From NCBI GenBank assembly GCA_000727475.1, contig KL647334.1:1-64000 (forward strand): DNA of 64,000 bases, given 5' to 3'. Shown one piece after another: positions 49,201-61,200 of this stretch. Source of the DNA: Sarcocystis neurona (lineage: Eukaryota; Apicomplexa; Conoidasida; Eucoccidiorida; Sarcocystidae). The notes beneath the pieces were generated by a model. That model ran no database searches, had not been told where the DNA came from, and worked only from the letters and a program-made list of their open reading frames with translations. A program made the translations under genes and the position numbers. Positions within the stretch are counted from its first letter, which is position 1. Every line of letters begins with the position of its first letter.

Positions 49201-52200
49201 GCAGCAAATCATGCGATGTGCGACGCTGGTCTTCGCTCCCACGCATCCTGCTCGCAGGTAAGCAGCTGTCTTTCCTGCTCGGGTGCTGCTGCTGTTGTTC
49301 TGGCAAGGTCCCTGCGCTCAACACAGAGAGCCTCCAGAATATGCTCGGCGGATGGGTAGCCGCAACCCAGCTGGTCCTGCCACGGTGATACGGGCTGCTG
49401 TGTCTGCTGCTGTGTGGCCTGCTGCTGCGGCGGCGGTGGCGTGGTGCCAGCGCGGCTGCTGCTTCTTTATGAGGGGTGCTGCGGCTGCAGCAGCTGCTGC
49501 CAGGGAGGAGCCGCTGGCGGGATCGGTCTTCTAAGGGTTTACTGTGTTGTGCGCGGCCGCTGCTGCCTCACGCTGTGTGGTTGTCTTCGCTGCTGTCGCG
49601 TACGGGCAGAAGTCCAGCGCGGGGCCCGCTTCTGCGGCAGCAGCTCCTCCGCGACCTGCGACCTTTCCGCCGCTGCTGCTGCTGCCGCATGTCTCATTCC
49701 GAGCGTCCCCTCTGTATCCGTTGCTGCGTTTGCGTGCTTGTGGCCGTCTCCCCGCTGACTCAGCAGTGCCTCTGTCTCCAGATTCCAATTTCTCCACGTG
49801 CGTGTGTTTGCCTCCTGCTGCCGCTTTCTTTGTCACGATGCTTCTCGTCGTAGAGAGTCTCGCCGCGCTTTGTCAGTTTCTTCTCTTCAGCTCCGTCTCT
49901 TTTTTTCGTTCCGTCTATCTGTTTGCGTCACGCGCGTGTTGCTTCTCCCCGCTCGGTCAACAGATGATACTGCAACCATCGGTCGGCTCCAACGCGACGA
50001 CCGGAGAGATGCTGCTTCCTCTCGCTACAAGGAAGGACTTACGCGCTGCGTCGTGCTGGGCGCGTATATCTGGTGCTCTTGCGTAAGTGGTGCCTCTGCG
50101 CCCGTGCTTGGGTGTGGGCAGAGCCCGACCGAAGGTTTGTGTATGTGTTTGTCGCCTGTTGCTTTCGACGTGTTCTGTCTTGGGCTATAAATATGCGGGG
50201 GGTGTGTGTTTTCATCTCTCTTTAAGTCCGCCTCCGGTGTACGTGTGTGTGTGTGTGTCTGTCTCTGTGAACGTATAAATATACGTGTGTCTCTGTGTAT
50301 CTGCTGTGTGCTGTTTCCATCTCTGTGTAAGTCCACCTCCGGTATATGTGTGTGTGTGTGTCTGTCTCTGTGTACGCATAAATATATGTGTCTCTGTGTG
50401 TCTGCATCCGTGTCTCCGTCCGTCTCTGTGTCTGTGGCTTTCTGTCTCTCTTTGTCCCTCTCTCCCTCCACATACGTACATCGTATACTTGCGTGCGTGT
50501 GTGTGTGTGTCTCTCTCTCTCTATATATATACATCTATATATATATATGTACACGTAGGTGTGTGCAGGTGTGTATAGTAGTTTGTGTCCGTGTGTCTAC
50601 ATGTATGTGTGGATGTCTATGTATATTTTCCTGTAGTGCTGGCCCCACGAGTGATGTGTGAGAATGGACTCCTGTTGCAACGGGGTTACGTTTTTGCGCA
50701 GCTTTTACTATCTTATTTTTCAATCGTCGAAGGACCGAGAGACGCGAACGGTTGCAACTACCCTCCTTCAGCAACTCGACGCTGCTGCTGCAGCGTGTGT
50801 CGCTGCAGACGCTGCTGCTGCTGCCGCGGAAGCTGCGGCGGCTGCTGTCATCGATGCGGCGGGGACGGCCTGCGTGACCTCTGCTCTGGCTGCTGGTGCG
50901 CGGACGACTGCTGCTGTCGCAGCTGCTGTGCGTGCTGCTGCAGCAGTTGCAGCCGCCGAGACCCAGCAGCAGCAACAGCAGCAGAACTGTGGAGAGTTTT
51001 CTCGCGTGCTGCGCTTCAGCCTTCCTCGCCTGCTGCCGCTGCTGCTGCCTCCCTCTTCGTCAACGGTGCTGTATCCTGCCCTTCCGCAGATGCCACAGGA
51101 GACGCGCGAGCTCCTCGTAGGAGGCGAGCCGCGGCCGCCGCAGTGCGCTGCAGCAGCGGTAGCAAGAGCATTCAGACGCGGAGAAGCCGCAGCAGACGGG
51201 GCAAGGGACGCCAACGTCCAGGAGGGCGAACAGGGCTTGTGGGAAGCAGCCGAAGCCGCAGCAAGGGGAGAAATACCTGCCCTCGCGTTCTTGGCAGGTA
51301 GCCGTGAGTGGTTGCGCTGGAAAGCCGCACAGCAGCAGCAGCGGCAGCGCGTCGCTGGAGTAGTATATCCAGGAGGGGCGGCGGCAGGAGCCGCAGCAGG
51401 AGCAGAGGCAGCGTTAGCAGCAGCAGGAGCGACAGTGGCAGGGGGACCCCCACCAGGAACAACAGCACCATCACCACCGCCACCAGGCGTCATCGGCGGA
51501 TCTTGGCCTGCAGGTGTCGCATCGTGGCAGGAAGGAACAGCAGTAACAGCAGCATCAAACGGGGCCACAGCAGGCGCAACACCAACGGGGGGAGCAGAGG
51601 AAGCAGGACAGAGGGCAGGAGCGCCATGGGAGAGGGGAACAGCGCCTGCGGCAGCAGCAGCAGCGCCGTGGGGAAGCGCAGCAGCAACAGCGACAGCAGC
51701 AGTTGCCGACGAGCCCCGAAGCATGAATACCCGACTGTTGCTGCCGTTTTGCGAGCGGCTGTTGACGCTCCTGCGCCAGCGAGGGCCGCAGCAGGTCGCG
51801 TTTGCCTGTGAGACGCGCGTGGCCAGTATCCTCAGGGGCGCCGACGAGAGCGAAAGCAGCAACGGTCCGAGAGATACCGCGGCGACGTCAACCTTGGTGA
51901 CGGAGTGGCGGCTGATGGAGAGAGAAGGAGCAGCAGGCCCAGCACAGGAAGTGCGCGGCCTGGGAGGGGGGCGCCGGCGAGGAGCAGCAGCAGAGGTCGC
52001 GACGACGCCGTGCTGGGTGGAAGTGGGAGATCTGGCCGCTTTTATCGAGCTGCTTGAACCACTACTGCTGCACGAGCAGCATGTAGATCTGCTAGTTGGC
52101 GCGGACTGCGGCGGCTGCATGCCAGCGGAAACGACGTGGGGTGCTGCAGCCGCACGCGTTGTGTATTGCGAGGCTGTGAGAGAAGTGCTTGCATGCCTTA

Positions 52201-55200
52201 GCGACCACCAAGTGTTGTCGTTTCGTCTCGCCACTAGCGCCGCGCTCGCCGCAGCAGGCGAGGCAGAAATCCTAGGAGAAACAGAAGCACCTGAAGAAAC
52301 GCGTGCAGCAGGAGGGGTGACCGCAGCAGTCGGACCTGCAGGCAGCCCCGGGGCAAGAGGAGGAGGATTGCGAGCAACAGCAGGAGGAGGTGCAGCAGCG
52401 GCAGCAGGGCTTGGACTCAGGTTGCAGGTGGGGCTAGACCCTGCGGTCGAGCAGGCGACAGCAACAGAAAAGTATTTCGGCTTGGTGGCGGCTTATGCGT
52501 TGCGCTGCGCGCGGCCGCCAAAGACAACGCACCTCTCCCTGCAGCCGTGGTGGCTGCAGCAGCGGCAGCAACAGCAGCTCGAGAGGGAAGTTTGCCAGCC
52601 AGAGGAGCTGCTGCAGCAGCTGTGTGCTGTGGGGTCCTGGTCAGCGGGTCCCGCGTTGCTGCTGTTGCTGATGGCGTTGCAGCTGCCCCAAGCCGAACAG
52701 CTGATTTTGTTCGCGGCGCCCATGGCATTCAGTCCCAACAGCTCTGCTGCAGCGACAACCGCGGCCCAAGGCCGAGAAGTAGCAAGGAAGAAGGTGGCCG
52801 ACGCCATCAGCTTGTTCGGGCTGCTGTGCCAGAATTCTTGCCTGCTGCTGCCGCACCTGCTGCGACTGGAACAGCGGTGGCGAAGGAGAACGCGGCCAGA
52901 GCGGCAGCCGTCCCCCGAGCGCTGCTCCGTCCAGGCTGCGCCGCGGAACGGAGGGGCAAGATCGCAGCAGCAGCAGCAAGAGGAAGAACAGGAATGGCGA
53001 CTTCCTGAGCGGCAGCAGACCAAGCAGGAACGTCCGGCGGGGATTTCGTGTCATCAGGAGCAAGAGCAGGGAGTTCCACTGCTGCGGCACATGGAGAGAG
53101 AGTCGGAGCGGGGGGTTCGACAGCAGCGTCGGCAGACCAGCTTCGTGCAGCAGCTGCTCGGGCGTTACACGAGTATTCTCGACGCCTGCACCGCAGCAGC
53201 CGCCGCCACAGCAACTACAAGTGATGGATCCGCAGCTGCTGCTGCCGGCGGTGCCCCTCCGTTCTTTCTTTCCTCGTGTTGCTCAGCCGCCGCTGCTTCT
53301 GCTGCTGCGACGTGGTGGTTTGTTGGCTTCAACAGGCCGCCATCGGTATGGAATTTGTTCGTCCGCGAGCCTCTCTGCTGCGCTCTCTCGCACGCGCGAG
53401 CAGCAGCAGCGGCAGCGGCGGCGGCAACGCGAGCACTAGGGCAGCCGGCGACGGAAGAAGCAAGAGCCCGAGAGGACGCGCTGACGGTTGCACGGTGCAT
53501 TGAAGCAGGAGCAGCAGAAGCAGACGCCTGGACAGCAGCGTTAGAGAGGGCGTATGGAAGCAACGGCGAAGTTTTCGCAACGCTTGACGCAGGAGAAATT
53601 CTCGGCAGCTTCCTGGTCATAGGAGCCCACGTTGCGCTGCTGCCCGATATCGTGCTTTCATCTGCTGCTGCTGCCGACGCTGGGGGAAGCGCCGTCCCAC
53701 ATTGCGTTGCTGCTGCGTCCGCAGCTTCTCCGCGCGCTGCTGCCGCGGACCAGGTGGCTGCTGGTCCTTCGACGGCTGCTTCCCCTGCGACAGGTGCTGC
53801 ACCAGATGCAGCCGTCCGTTCCCCTTCAGGACGACACACCCCGCTGGAGGCCGCTGCTGCTCCCGCCTCGGAGACGCAGTACGGGAATGGATACACACGC
53901 GACGATTTCTCTGCGGTCTGCTTCGCCGTGACGGCAGTGCTGGCGCAGGTTCTCTACTGGAGCAGCGTTTACTGCGACACCGAAAGCAGCGACGGCAACA
54001 CGAGCGCGCGCATGCTCTTGTTGGCGGCACGGAGCCACAGGGTGACCATCAGCAGTACTAGGGAGCGAGGCAGCGGGGGCAGCGACCAGGCGGGGACCGC
54101 CGCCGCCAGCAGCCACGAGAGCAGCTCCAGCAACCAGGAAGGAGAAGAGGGCGCCAACAGCAGCAGCACTGCTGCAGGGAACGCAAGCGACACGGGAGGA
54201 GGGGTGAGCAGCCGGAGCAAGGGAGGGGAAGGAGAAGAGCAGCACGAAGTCCCACCGGTGCTCCCGCTGCTGCTCGGGCGCCAGCGGCAGCAAGAGGAGA
54301 GTCGCAAGATGCGGCTGTTCATGCGAAGAATTTCTCCTTGGCACGAAGAACTCCTTGCCGGGAGTCTTCAGGCTCTCGCTCAAATAATAAAGCAACACGG
54401 AGCAAGTCTCGTGGCCGCGGCGGTATTGCATGTTGCTGCCGTAAAGCGTGCGGCATCTGCTTCGAACAGCGCTTCAGCAGCAGCAGCTGCTGCCAACGAA
54501 GCCGCAGGGGACGCCGCCGTTGCTGCGACCCCCGCGGGCACTGCTCAACAAGAGGCTGCTCTCGCTCCCGCACTGCAGCAGCAGCAGCCATCGCACAATG
54601 GGCTCCAACACCGTCGGGATCGGCCGCAGCTCCAGCAGGAATTGGGAGAGCAGCCGCAGGTGCAGCAACTGACGCGGCATGTGCAAGCGCAGGAGGAGGA
54701 CGCGCTGGAGCGTTTGGCAGTGGTGCTGCAGCACGTCGCTCAGCAAGGCCTAGCCGTGGTCCACGGCCTGCACTCCGCTGGTGCTGCCAATTCCTTAAGT
54801 ACGGCTCTCCTCCTCCTTCCCTGCACCTGCGCTGCTGCTTCTCTCTGTGTGTGTAGCAGTGTGTGGTGCCCGTCTCAGTGCTTTTTTCAGCCTGCAGTCA
54901 TCTCGGTTCTGTTCTCGAAATATATATATGTATGTACATGAAGAGTTCTGTGAACGGTTCAGTATACCCCGCTGCCTGATTGCGTATATACGCGGACACA
55001 CACGGAAGGTCGAGGAGCTGCTGAGCAGCCGGGCGCGCTGCAGGGAAGTGATGAGTGCTGGACGAGTGCTGCCGTCGCCGCTGCATGGGGGACTGCTGCT
55101 GCTGTCGTATGCAGCCCACCTGCTGCATCGCTCGCGTGTACGACTGACTGTTACCGATGTACTGTTGCTCTGTGCCGCAGCTGCTGGTGCTGCTGGACGC

Positions 55201-58200
55201 TGCGGTGCTCCGTGGGTGACTGCGGAAGCTGCGGTTGGTGCTGGAGCCGCTCTTCGTGGTACCTCTGCGTGTGTCGGCTTCTCCTGCGAGTAGTTGCTCC
55301 TGCTCACTGTCTGCGGCTATTGGACTGTGCTGCTGCTTCTTGTGCTGGCAGCAACGCTTGTCGCAATGTCCTGATGCTGCTCCGGGTGCTCTTGCTGGTG
55401 GTGCTGCTGTGGCTTCTGCTGTCTCCTTTTTGCTGTTACGTTTGTGCTGCTGTTGCTGCTGTTGTTGTTGCTGTTGCGGGTGTTGCTGTTGCACTCGCTG
55501 CCGTGCCGCTCTTGCGCCTGCTGCTGTTGCACTAGCTGCCGTGCAGCTGTTGCGCCTGTGGTGGTGCTACTGCTGGTTTTGGGGAGAGTTGTTGCTTGTG
55601 TTGGGAAGGGAGCTACTGTCGCGGTGGCTGCTGTTTGCGACGTGGGGTTGGTGCTGTCGTTGCTGCTGCCGTTGCTGCACTGCAGGCACGTCTCAGCGAA
55701 CGAGCTTGTCTATCGTCCAGTGGAGCTGGCTTTGTATGGCAGGCATTGCTGCCTGCTGCAGCGTGTCCCGCGGCCCCGCCCTTTGCTGCGTGGTTCGCGT
55801 CACCAACACCAGCAGCAGAAGCAGTGATGGCAGGAGGACCGTCGACAGCAGCGTCTCGGCACAAACCCGTTCGGGAAGCGCACAGGAGCCCTCTGCGGGC
55901 GAGCAGCGCGCAGTGGCAGCAGCCGAAGCCGCACCAGGAGCCGAGGAACGCAATGGAGGACGAACGCCGCGCACCTCGAAAACGGCAACAGCAGCACCAG
56001 GGAGAGCACGAGGAGACGCAGAAGCTGAGGCAGCGGCAGGAACAGCAGGAGTGGCGGAGGAACCAGCGGAAACGAGAGAAATTCCAGAGGCGGTAGTACT
56101 GGCAACAGCGCGCGTAGGAGCAGCAAGAGTAGCAACGGGGACAGGCAACGACGACACGGTACAAATCCTTGCGTGCAGCAGAGGTTTGCAACTAACTTTC
56201 CACTGCCTGAGCCATATGCTGCTGCAGCTGCCGGTCCGTACCGACGGCCTGCGTTGTCACCTTGCTTCTGCCTTCTGCTTGTTCTTCGACTCTGCGGCGG
56301 CAGGCGCGCGTCGTGTGCTGCTGCAGCAGCTGCTGCTGCATGCCTCCTATGAGGCCGAGGGATCCTCGACGGCTGGAAGAAGCAGCAGCAGCAGCGCGAG
56401 CGGCACCAGCAGCAGCGAGATGGGAGGGGGCGACAGCGGCAGCAGTCGGCTGAGCAACGACAACGCGGGCCGCACCAGCGGCAGCGACGAGGGGGACACT
56501 AGCAGCGGCAGCGTGGTCGCGGACAGGAGCAACAGTGCCAGCAATAGCACCGAGGCGGGCAGCAGTAGCGGTGGTCGCGGCATTGTGGGCGGCAGCAGCA
56601 GAGGCGACAGCAGCAGCGGCAGGGGTGGCAGAATGCGCATCAGCAAGGAGGAAGTGTACTCCTTGCTGGCGAGGAATATCGAATTTTCTCCGTGCGCAAT
56701 GTCCTGCCGTGCCGCCGTCGTCACCCTGTGCACCCTGCTGCTGCGCTCTCCGCTGCATCCCGAGTTGCTCGAACTGCTACCTGCTGTGCAACGCTGCATG
56801 CTCCGCGCAGTCGTGATGCCTGACGTTCTGGTGGGTCTCTGCGGCTGGCGCGGGTTGTCGCGCGTCGGCTTTGTCGCTCTCGCTGCTGACATTGCCAACA
56901 GCAGGTCGCAGCGGCGGGTTTTGCCGGGCGTTCCCGAGCAGCAACAGCAGGGGAGGCGGCTGCAGAGGCGCGGAGAGGCGGGGCAGGGGGGGGTGGCGTT
57001 GGCGCCAAGAGCAGCTGCCGAAGGAAGAGAAGCAACAGATGACAGTGCAGGAGAAGGAGAAGGGAGATGGCCCCATTTTGAGCGGCTGCAACGGGAGCTG
57101 CTGGAGGGATTGACGGCACAGGCTGTGAGGGTGGGACTGGGAAGAGAGCTGCATGCGGCGTCGGCTGAAGCAGCGCGGCGACAGCAGCAACGAGGCAGCA
57201 GCACACCCAGGCGGTTCCACACGGCAGCAGCGGGAGACGCCGCAGGAGGAGGCTGCGGAGGCGAAGCTGCGGCCCTGGACGAGGATGGACGCACAGCAGT
57301 TGATCCCTCGTTGACGGTAACAGTAGATGCGGCGGCAGCGTCGAACCGCCTGCAGCTGCTGCTGGAGCTTGTTGCTGTCGCCAAGCAAACGGAGGAGCCG
57401 GGCCCGCTGCTGCTTGTCCTTCTCGATCAGCAAGTTTCGTTTTTCTCGAAGCTGCTACTGCCGGGAGGAATGGACCTGACCCCTGCGTTCACGCGGCTGG
57501 CTGATCAAATCTCTGACGTTGCCGTAATGACCAGCAGCCCCTGCCCACCCAGCAGCAGCAGCCGCAGCGGAGTGGAGCACGAGGAGGAGGAGGAGAGCAG
57601 CGGCGGTCCTGGCAGCAGCGGGGGGGCAGAGATCAGCAGCAGCGGGCTGGGGAGCGCCCCCGCCGCCGAGTGCAGGAGGACCAGGGAGGATCGAAGGGAA
57701 AGAAGAGTCGAAAGGAGCAACGAGGGGTGCGTAGTCGGTAGGCACGGTCAGTGCGTGTCAGCGGCTGCTCTGGGCCGCAGGTGCAGCGCTGCAGGAGTTT
57801 CCTCAGAGACGCGAGCAGCACGGCCCCGGCGCCGAGGAGCAGCGGCAGTTGAGGCAGCAGCAATCGCGGCAGCGCAGGCCGCAGCGGCTGCGAGCATGTC
57901 TAGCAGCACGACGCAAAAAACGGCAGAAGCAGCAGCAGCCCGCAGCCTGCTCTGGCTGGGCAGCTTCTCGGCCCCACAGACTCAGTACGACATGTGCGTC
58001 TACCTGTACCACCGTTCTTCGCTGCTGCGGGAAACTGTCGAATCACTCGTGGAGAGTGTCTACGGTTTCTCTTCCATCGCCGAGCTGCTGGAACCGCTGC
58101 AGCATCAGAAGCCACCGCGGTCGTGGGCTGTGCCCATCCCCGAGCTGCAGGACGAGCAGCAACAGCGAGCCAGGGAAGGAAAGCGGCAGCAAGGAAGGAA

Positions 58201-61200
58201 TCAGGAGGAAGAGGGGGGGCAGCAGCGTGAGCGCCAGCTGGAGGAGGAGCAGAGACGGGACGACGAGGCACAGCTACAGCGGGAGGCTCTTACGAGGCGG
58301 AGCGGACTACTGCAGCAGTGGGAGAAGGAAGAGCTGCGCAGTTTGCACTGGAGAGGCCTCACGCGCGCATTTCTCAACGCGCTGAAGTCGGACGCGGCAC
58401 CGAAGAGAGAAGCTGCATGCGTCGGCGCTTCACTCCTCTACAAGCGTAGGACAAAACGAAATCTATATACCTCATTTGCCGTACTGCTACTAATGCTTCG
58501 CGTCGTTGCAGCTGCTTTGCAGTGCTCCTGCTGCTGCTTCGCAGTGCTCCTGCTGCTGGGTGCTGCTGCTGCTGAGCTTGTGCTGCTGCTGCTGCTGCTT
58601 GTGCTGCTGCTGCTGCTTGTGCTACTGCTCCTGCTGCCTGGTGCTGCTACTGCTGCTGCTTGTGCTGCTGCTGCTGCTGCTGGTGCTTGTGCTGCTGCTT
58701 GTGCTGGTGCTTGTGCTGCTGCTGTTACCCGTCCGATCCGAAGTGTCCGCGCTGCTGCGTTTGTGACGGCGCTGCTGTTGTGGTGTTGCTGCTTCCGACG
58801 TGGGGGTTGCTCACGCGTTGCTCCGTAGTGCGGTCTCGTGCTGCTGGAGGCGACACAGCTTCCGTTGATGCGGCTGTCTCGTGCGGCTGCTGGTCTTCCT
58901 GCATTGCTGCCGTTCTCCTGCAGACATCCGCCGTTGCCCGGCTGCTCCTGTGCTGCTGCAGCGCGAGTGCTCTCTGTTCCTCCTTCTGCCAAGATAAAAT
59001 TCTGTCTGTCTGTCTCTCCTGTCTCCGTCTCCCCGCACGTGCTAGATGTTCGTGTTTCGCATTGAAGTGTATATATACTGCATAAACGCGGTCGTGTATA
59101 TGACTGAGTATTTGATTCGTGTCTGTGCAGGTGTGTCTCTCCCAATTCGTATGTATGTGGGAGGGGGGTCTGTCGCCTTCTTTTTTGTGTCTCGGCGTGT
59201 GTGGTCTTGCTGCTTGTGTTGCTGAGCTGCTGCGGCGTGTGGGATGGGGGTCATGTGCTGCTGCCCTTATGGTCCTTTGCTGCTGCTGCTGTTGCTGCTG
59301 CACAGAGGTTCGCGGCTGGCAGGAGGTCGAAGCGCTTGTCGAACCGATCATTAGGACCTGCGTCGCCTGCATGAAGGATTTGGCGGAGGAGGTTCGGACA
59401 GCTGCATGCGTGCGGCTGGGGCCGTCCATCAAGGCAATGGCCGTCGTTGTATGTACGCCGGAGTTGCAGCAGCGCTACTTGGACGAGCATCGGCTACTGC
59501 TATTGCAGCAGCAGCGCTGCAGGGGAACTGCCGAAAGCATTGCAGCCGTGTCGGAATTGAAGCAGCTGCGACAGACGGGGGTGGACAAGGCGCGTGACGC
59601 GCTGGCGACGCTCGTGCCGTTGCTGCAGGAGCTCTGTGACATCAACAGCGCTAAAGACTCGGTACACAACAGAAGCGAACAGCAGCTGCAATCAGCACTG
59701 GGGTGCTGCTTCGTTGCCTGCTGCGTTCCACGGGGTGGCGGAGGGCCCTGCGCTTGTTGCTGCGGAACTCTGCTCCTCTGTGCGGCCGCCCGCCTGCTGC
59801 TGCGCTGCCTGCTGCCGGGGGCGTCTTGCTCTGTTGCTGCACCAACAGTAGCGCTTTCTTCGACTGCACCTCGCTGCAGCTACCCCGCTGCTGCTGCTGG
59901 GGACAGTATTGCTGCGGCTGCTGGGGACGGTTTTGTTGCTCTACCGGCTGCTGCTGTTCATGGCTGCGGCTCCAGTCGTCGAAGCTGCTCTCTGAGCTGC
60001 TTCCGCCGCGAGCACGGTTGCCCCTGCTGCAGTAACACCGACTGCTTTTGGCGTCTGTTGCTGTTGCTGGTGATCTGCTGCTGCTGCTGCAGCTCCTGTC
60101 GGCGGTGCACCAAGCGTGCAGGGCTGGTGGAAGCGAGGTATCTGGGAAGTCTGTTCGCTTCTTCCAATGCCGTGGTCCGCGCTGCGCCATTCACACATGG
60201 TTGCCGCTTTGCTGGTCCTGCCTCTTACGGGATTGCTGTTGGTACTGCTGCGCTGCTGTACACATTTCCGTGTGTTCGGGTGCTGCTGTTGCTGCTTCTC
60301 GGTGCTGATGCAGCTGCTTCGTCGTCGCGGGGATGCGTCTTTCTTGATGCTGCTATTCCTCGGGGGTCTTCCTGCTGCTGCTGCTGCTGCGTGCCGCTGC
60401 CGGTGGTGGTGGTTCGTCCCCAGCGGTGTCTGCGCTGGAACTGCTGCGGGACTGCCGATGTATCTCTCTGTTGCTGCTGCTGCTGCTGTTGCTGCATGGA
60501 CAGCTACCTGCATTGCTACTGCTTTTTTTCTTGCGTTCATGCAGCTGCGGGACTTTCTGCTCGATACGCTGCAAGGATGCCTGCGGGCTGCCAAGTCAGC
60601 AGCCGAAAACTGCCTCCCTGTTGCGGTGCCGTTTCTTATCGACGCTGCTGCTGCGTTCGAGCCAGAAGAGTGGACACGCATGCAGCTGCACACCTCCGGT
60701 GCTGCCGGCATTGCTGCTGCCTTCGAGGAAGCTCGCGTAGAGAAGAGTCTGCAGACAACGCCTACGGCGTGCCTTCTAAGAGACGTGGTAAGCAGCTTAC
60801 TCTCCTCATGGCCTGCTGCTGCCGATGCGGCGCCGGTGCTCCTGCTGCTGTTGCTGCCCGTATGGTACGCGCCACACTACTGCTGCGACCGCTGCGTGCG
60901 GGCGCGCAGCTGCGGTCGTTGGGGCCCTCCGCGTGTATGCTGCGCTCCTGCTGTCGCTGCCGTCCCTGCTGCTGCTGCTTCTGATGCTGCCACTCTTGCT
61001 GTTGCTGCCGCCGCTGCTGCAGCTGCTGTTGGTGCTGCTGCCGCTGCTGCTGCCGATGCTGGTGCCGGTGCTGCGTTGCTTGTGGGATAGTGTAGCTGTT
61101 CCTATCCGTTGTGGGTGTGCTGCTGGTGCTGTTGCCCCTGGTCATGCTGGCGCCGCTTTTGCATTCGGGGGGGCTGCTGCTGCTGCTTCTCGTCGAGCAC

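Noticed and set aside
49891..50082. Candidate extra ECM29 exon with phase-compatible acceptor and donor
   Set aside because: It can be spliced in phase, but skipping it gives a better match to the Ecm29 block (THPARSFYYLIFQSSKDRE), so it is left as intron.
58446..59305. Leu/Cys-rich plus-strand frames through the CTG tract
   Set aside because: They read an intron. Poly-Leu, Cys and Ala from CTG/TGC/GCT repeats are frame shadows, and phase-matched splice sites bracket the tract.
59662..60544. Cys-rich open frame continuing from ECM29 exon 7 toward exon 8
   Set aside because: Homology stops exactly at the GTACAC donor and resumes at the acceptor at 60,544 in the same phase, so the open stretch is intronic.
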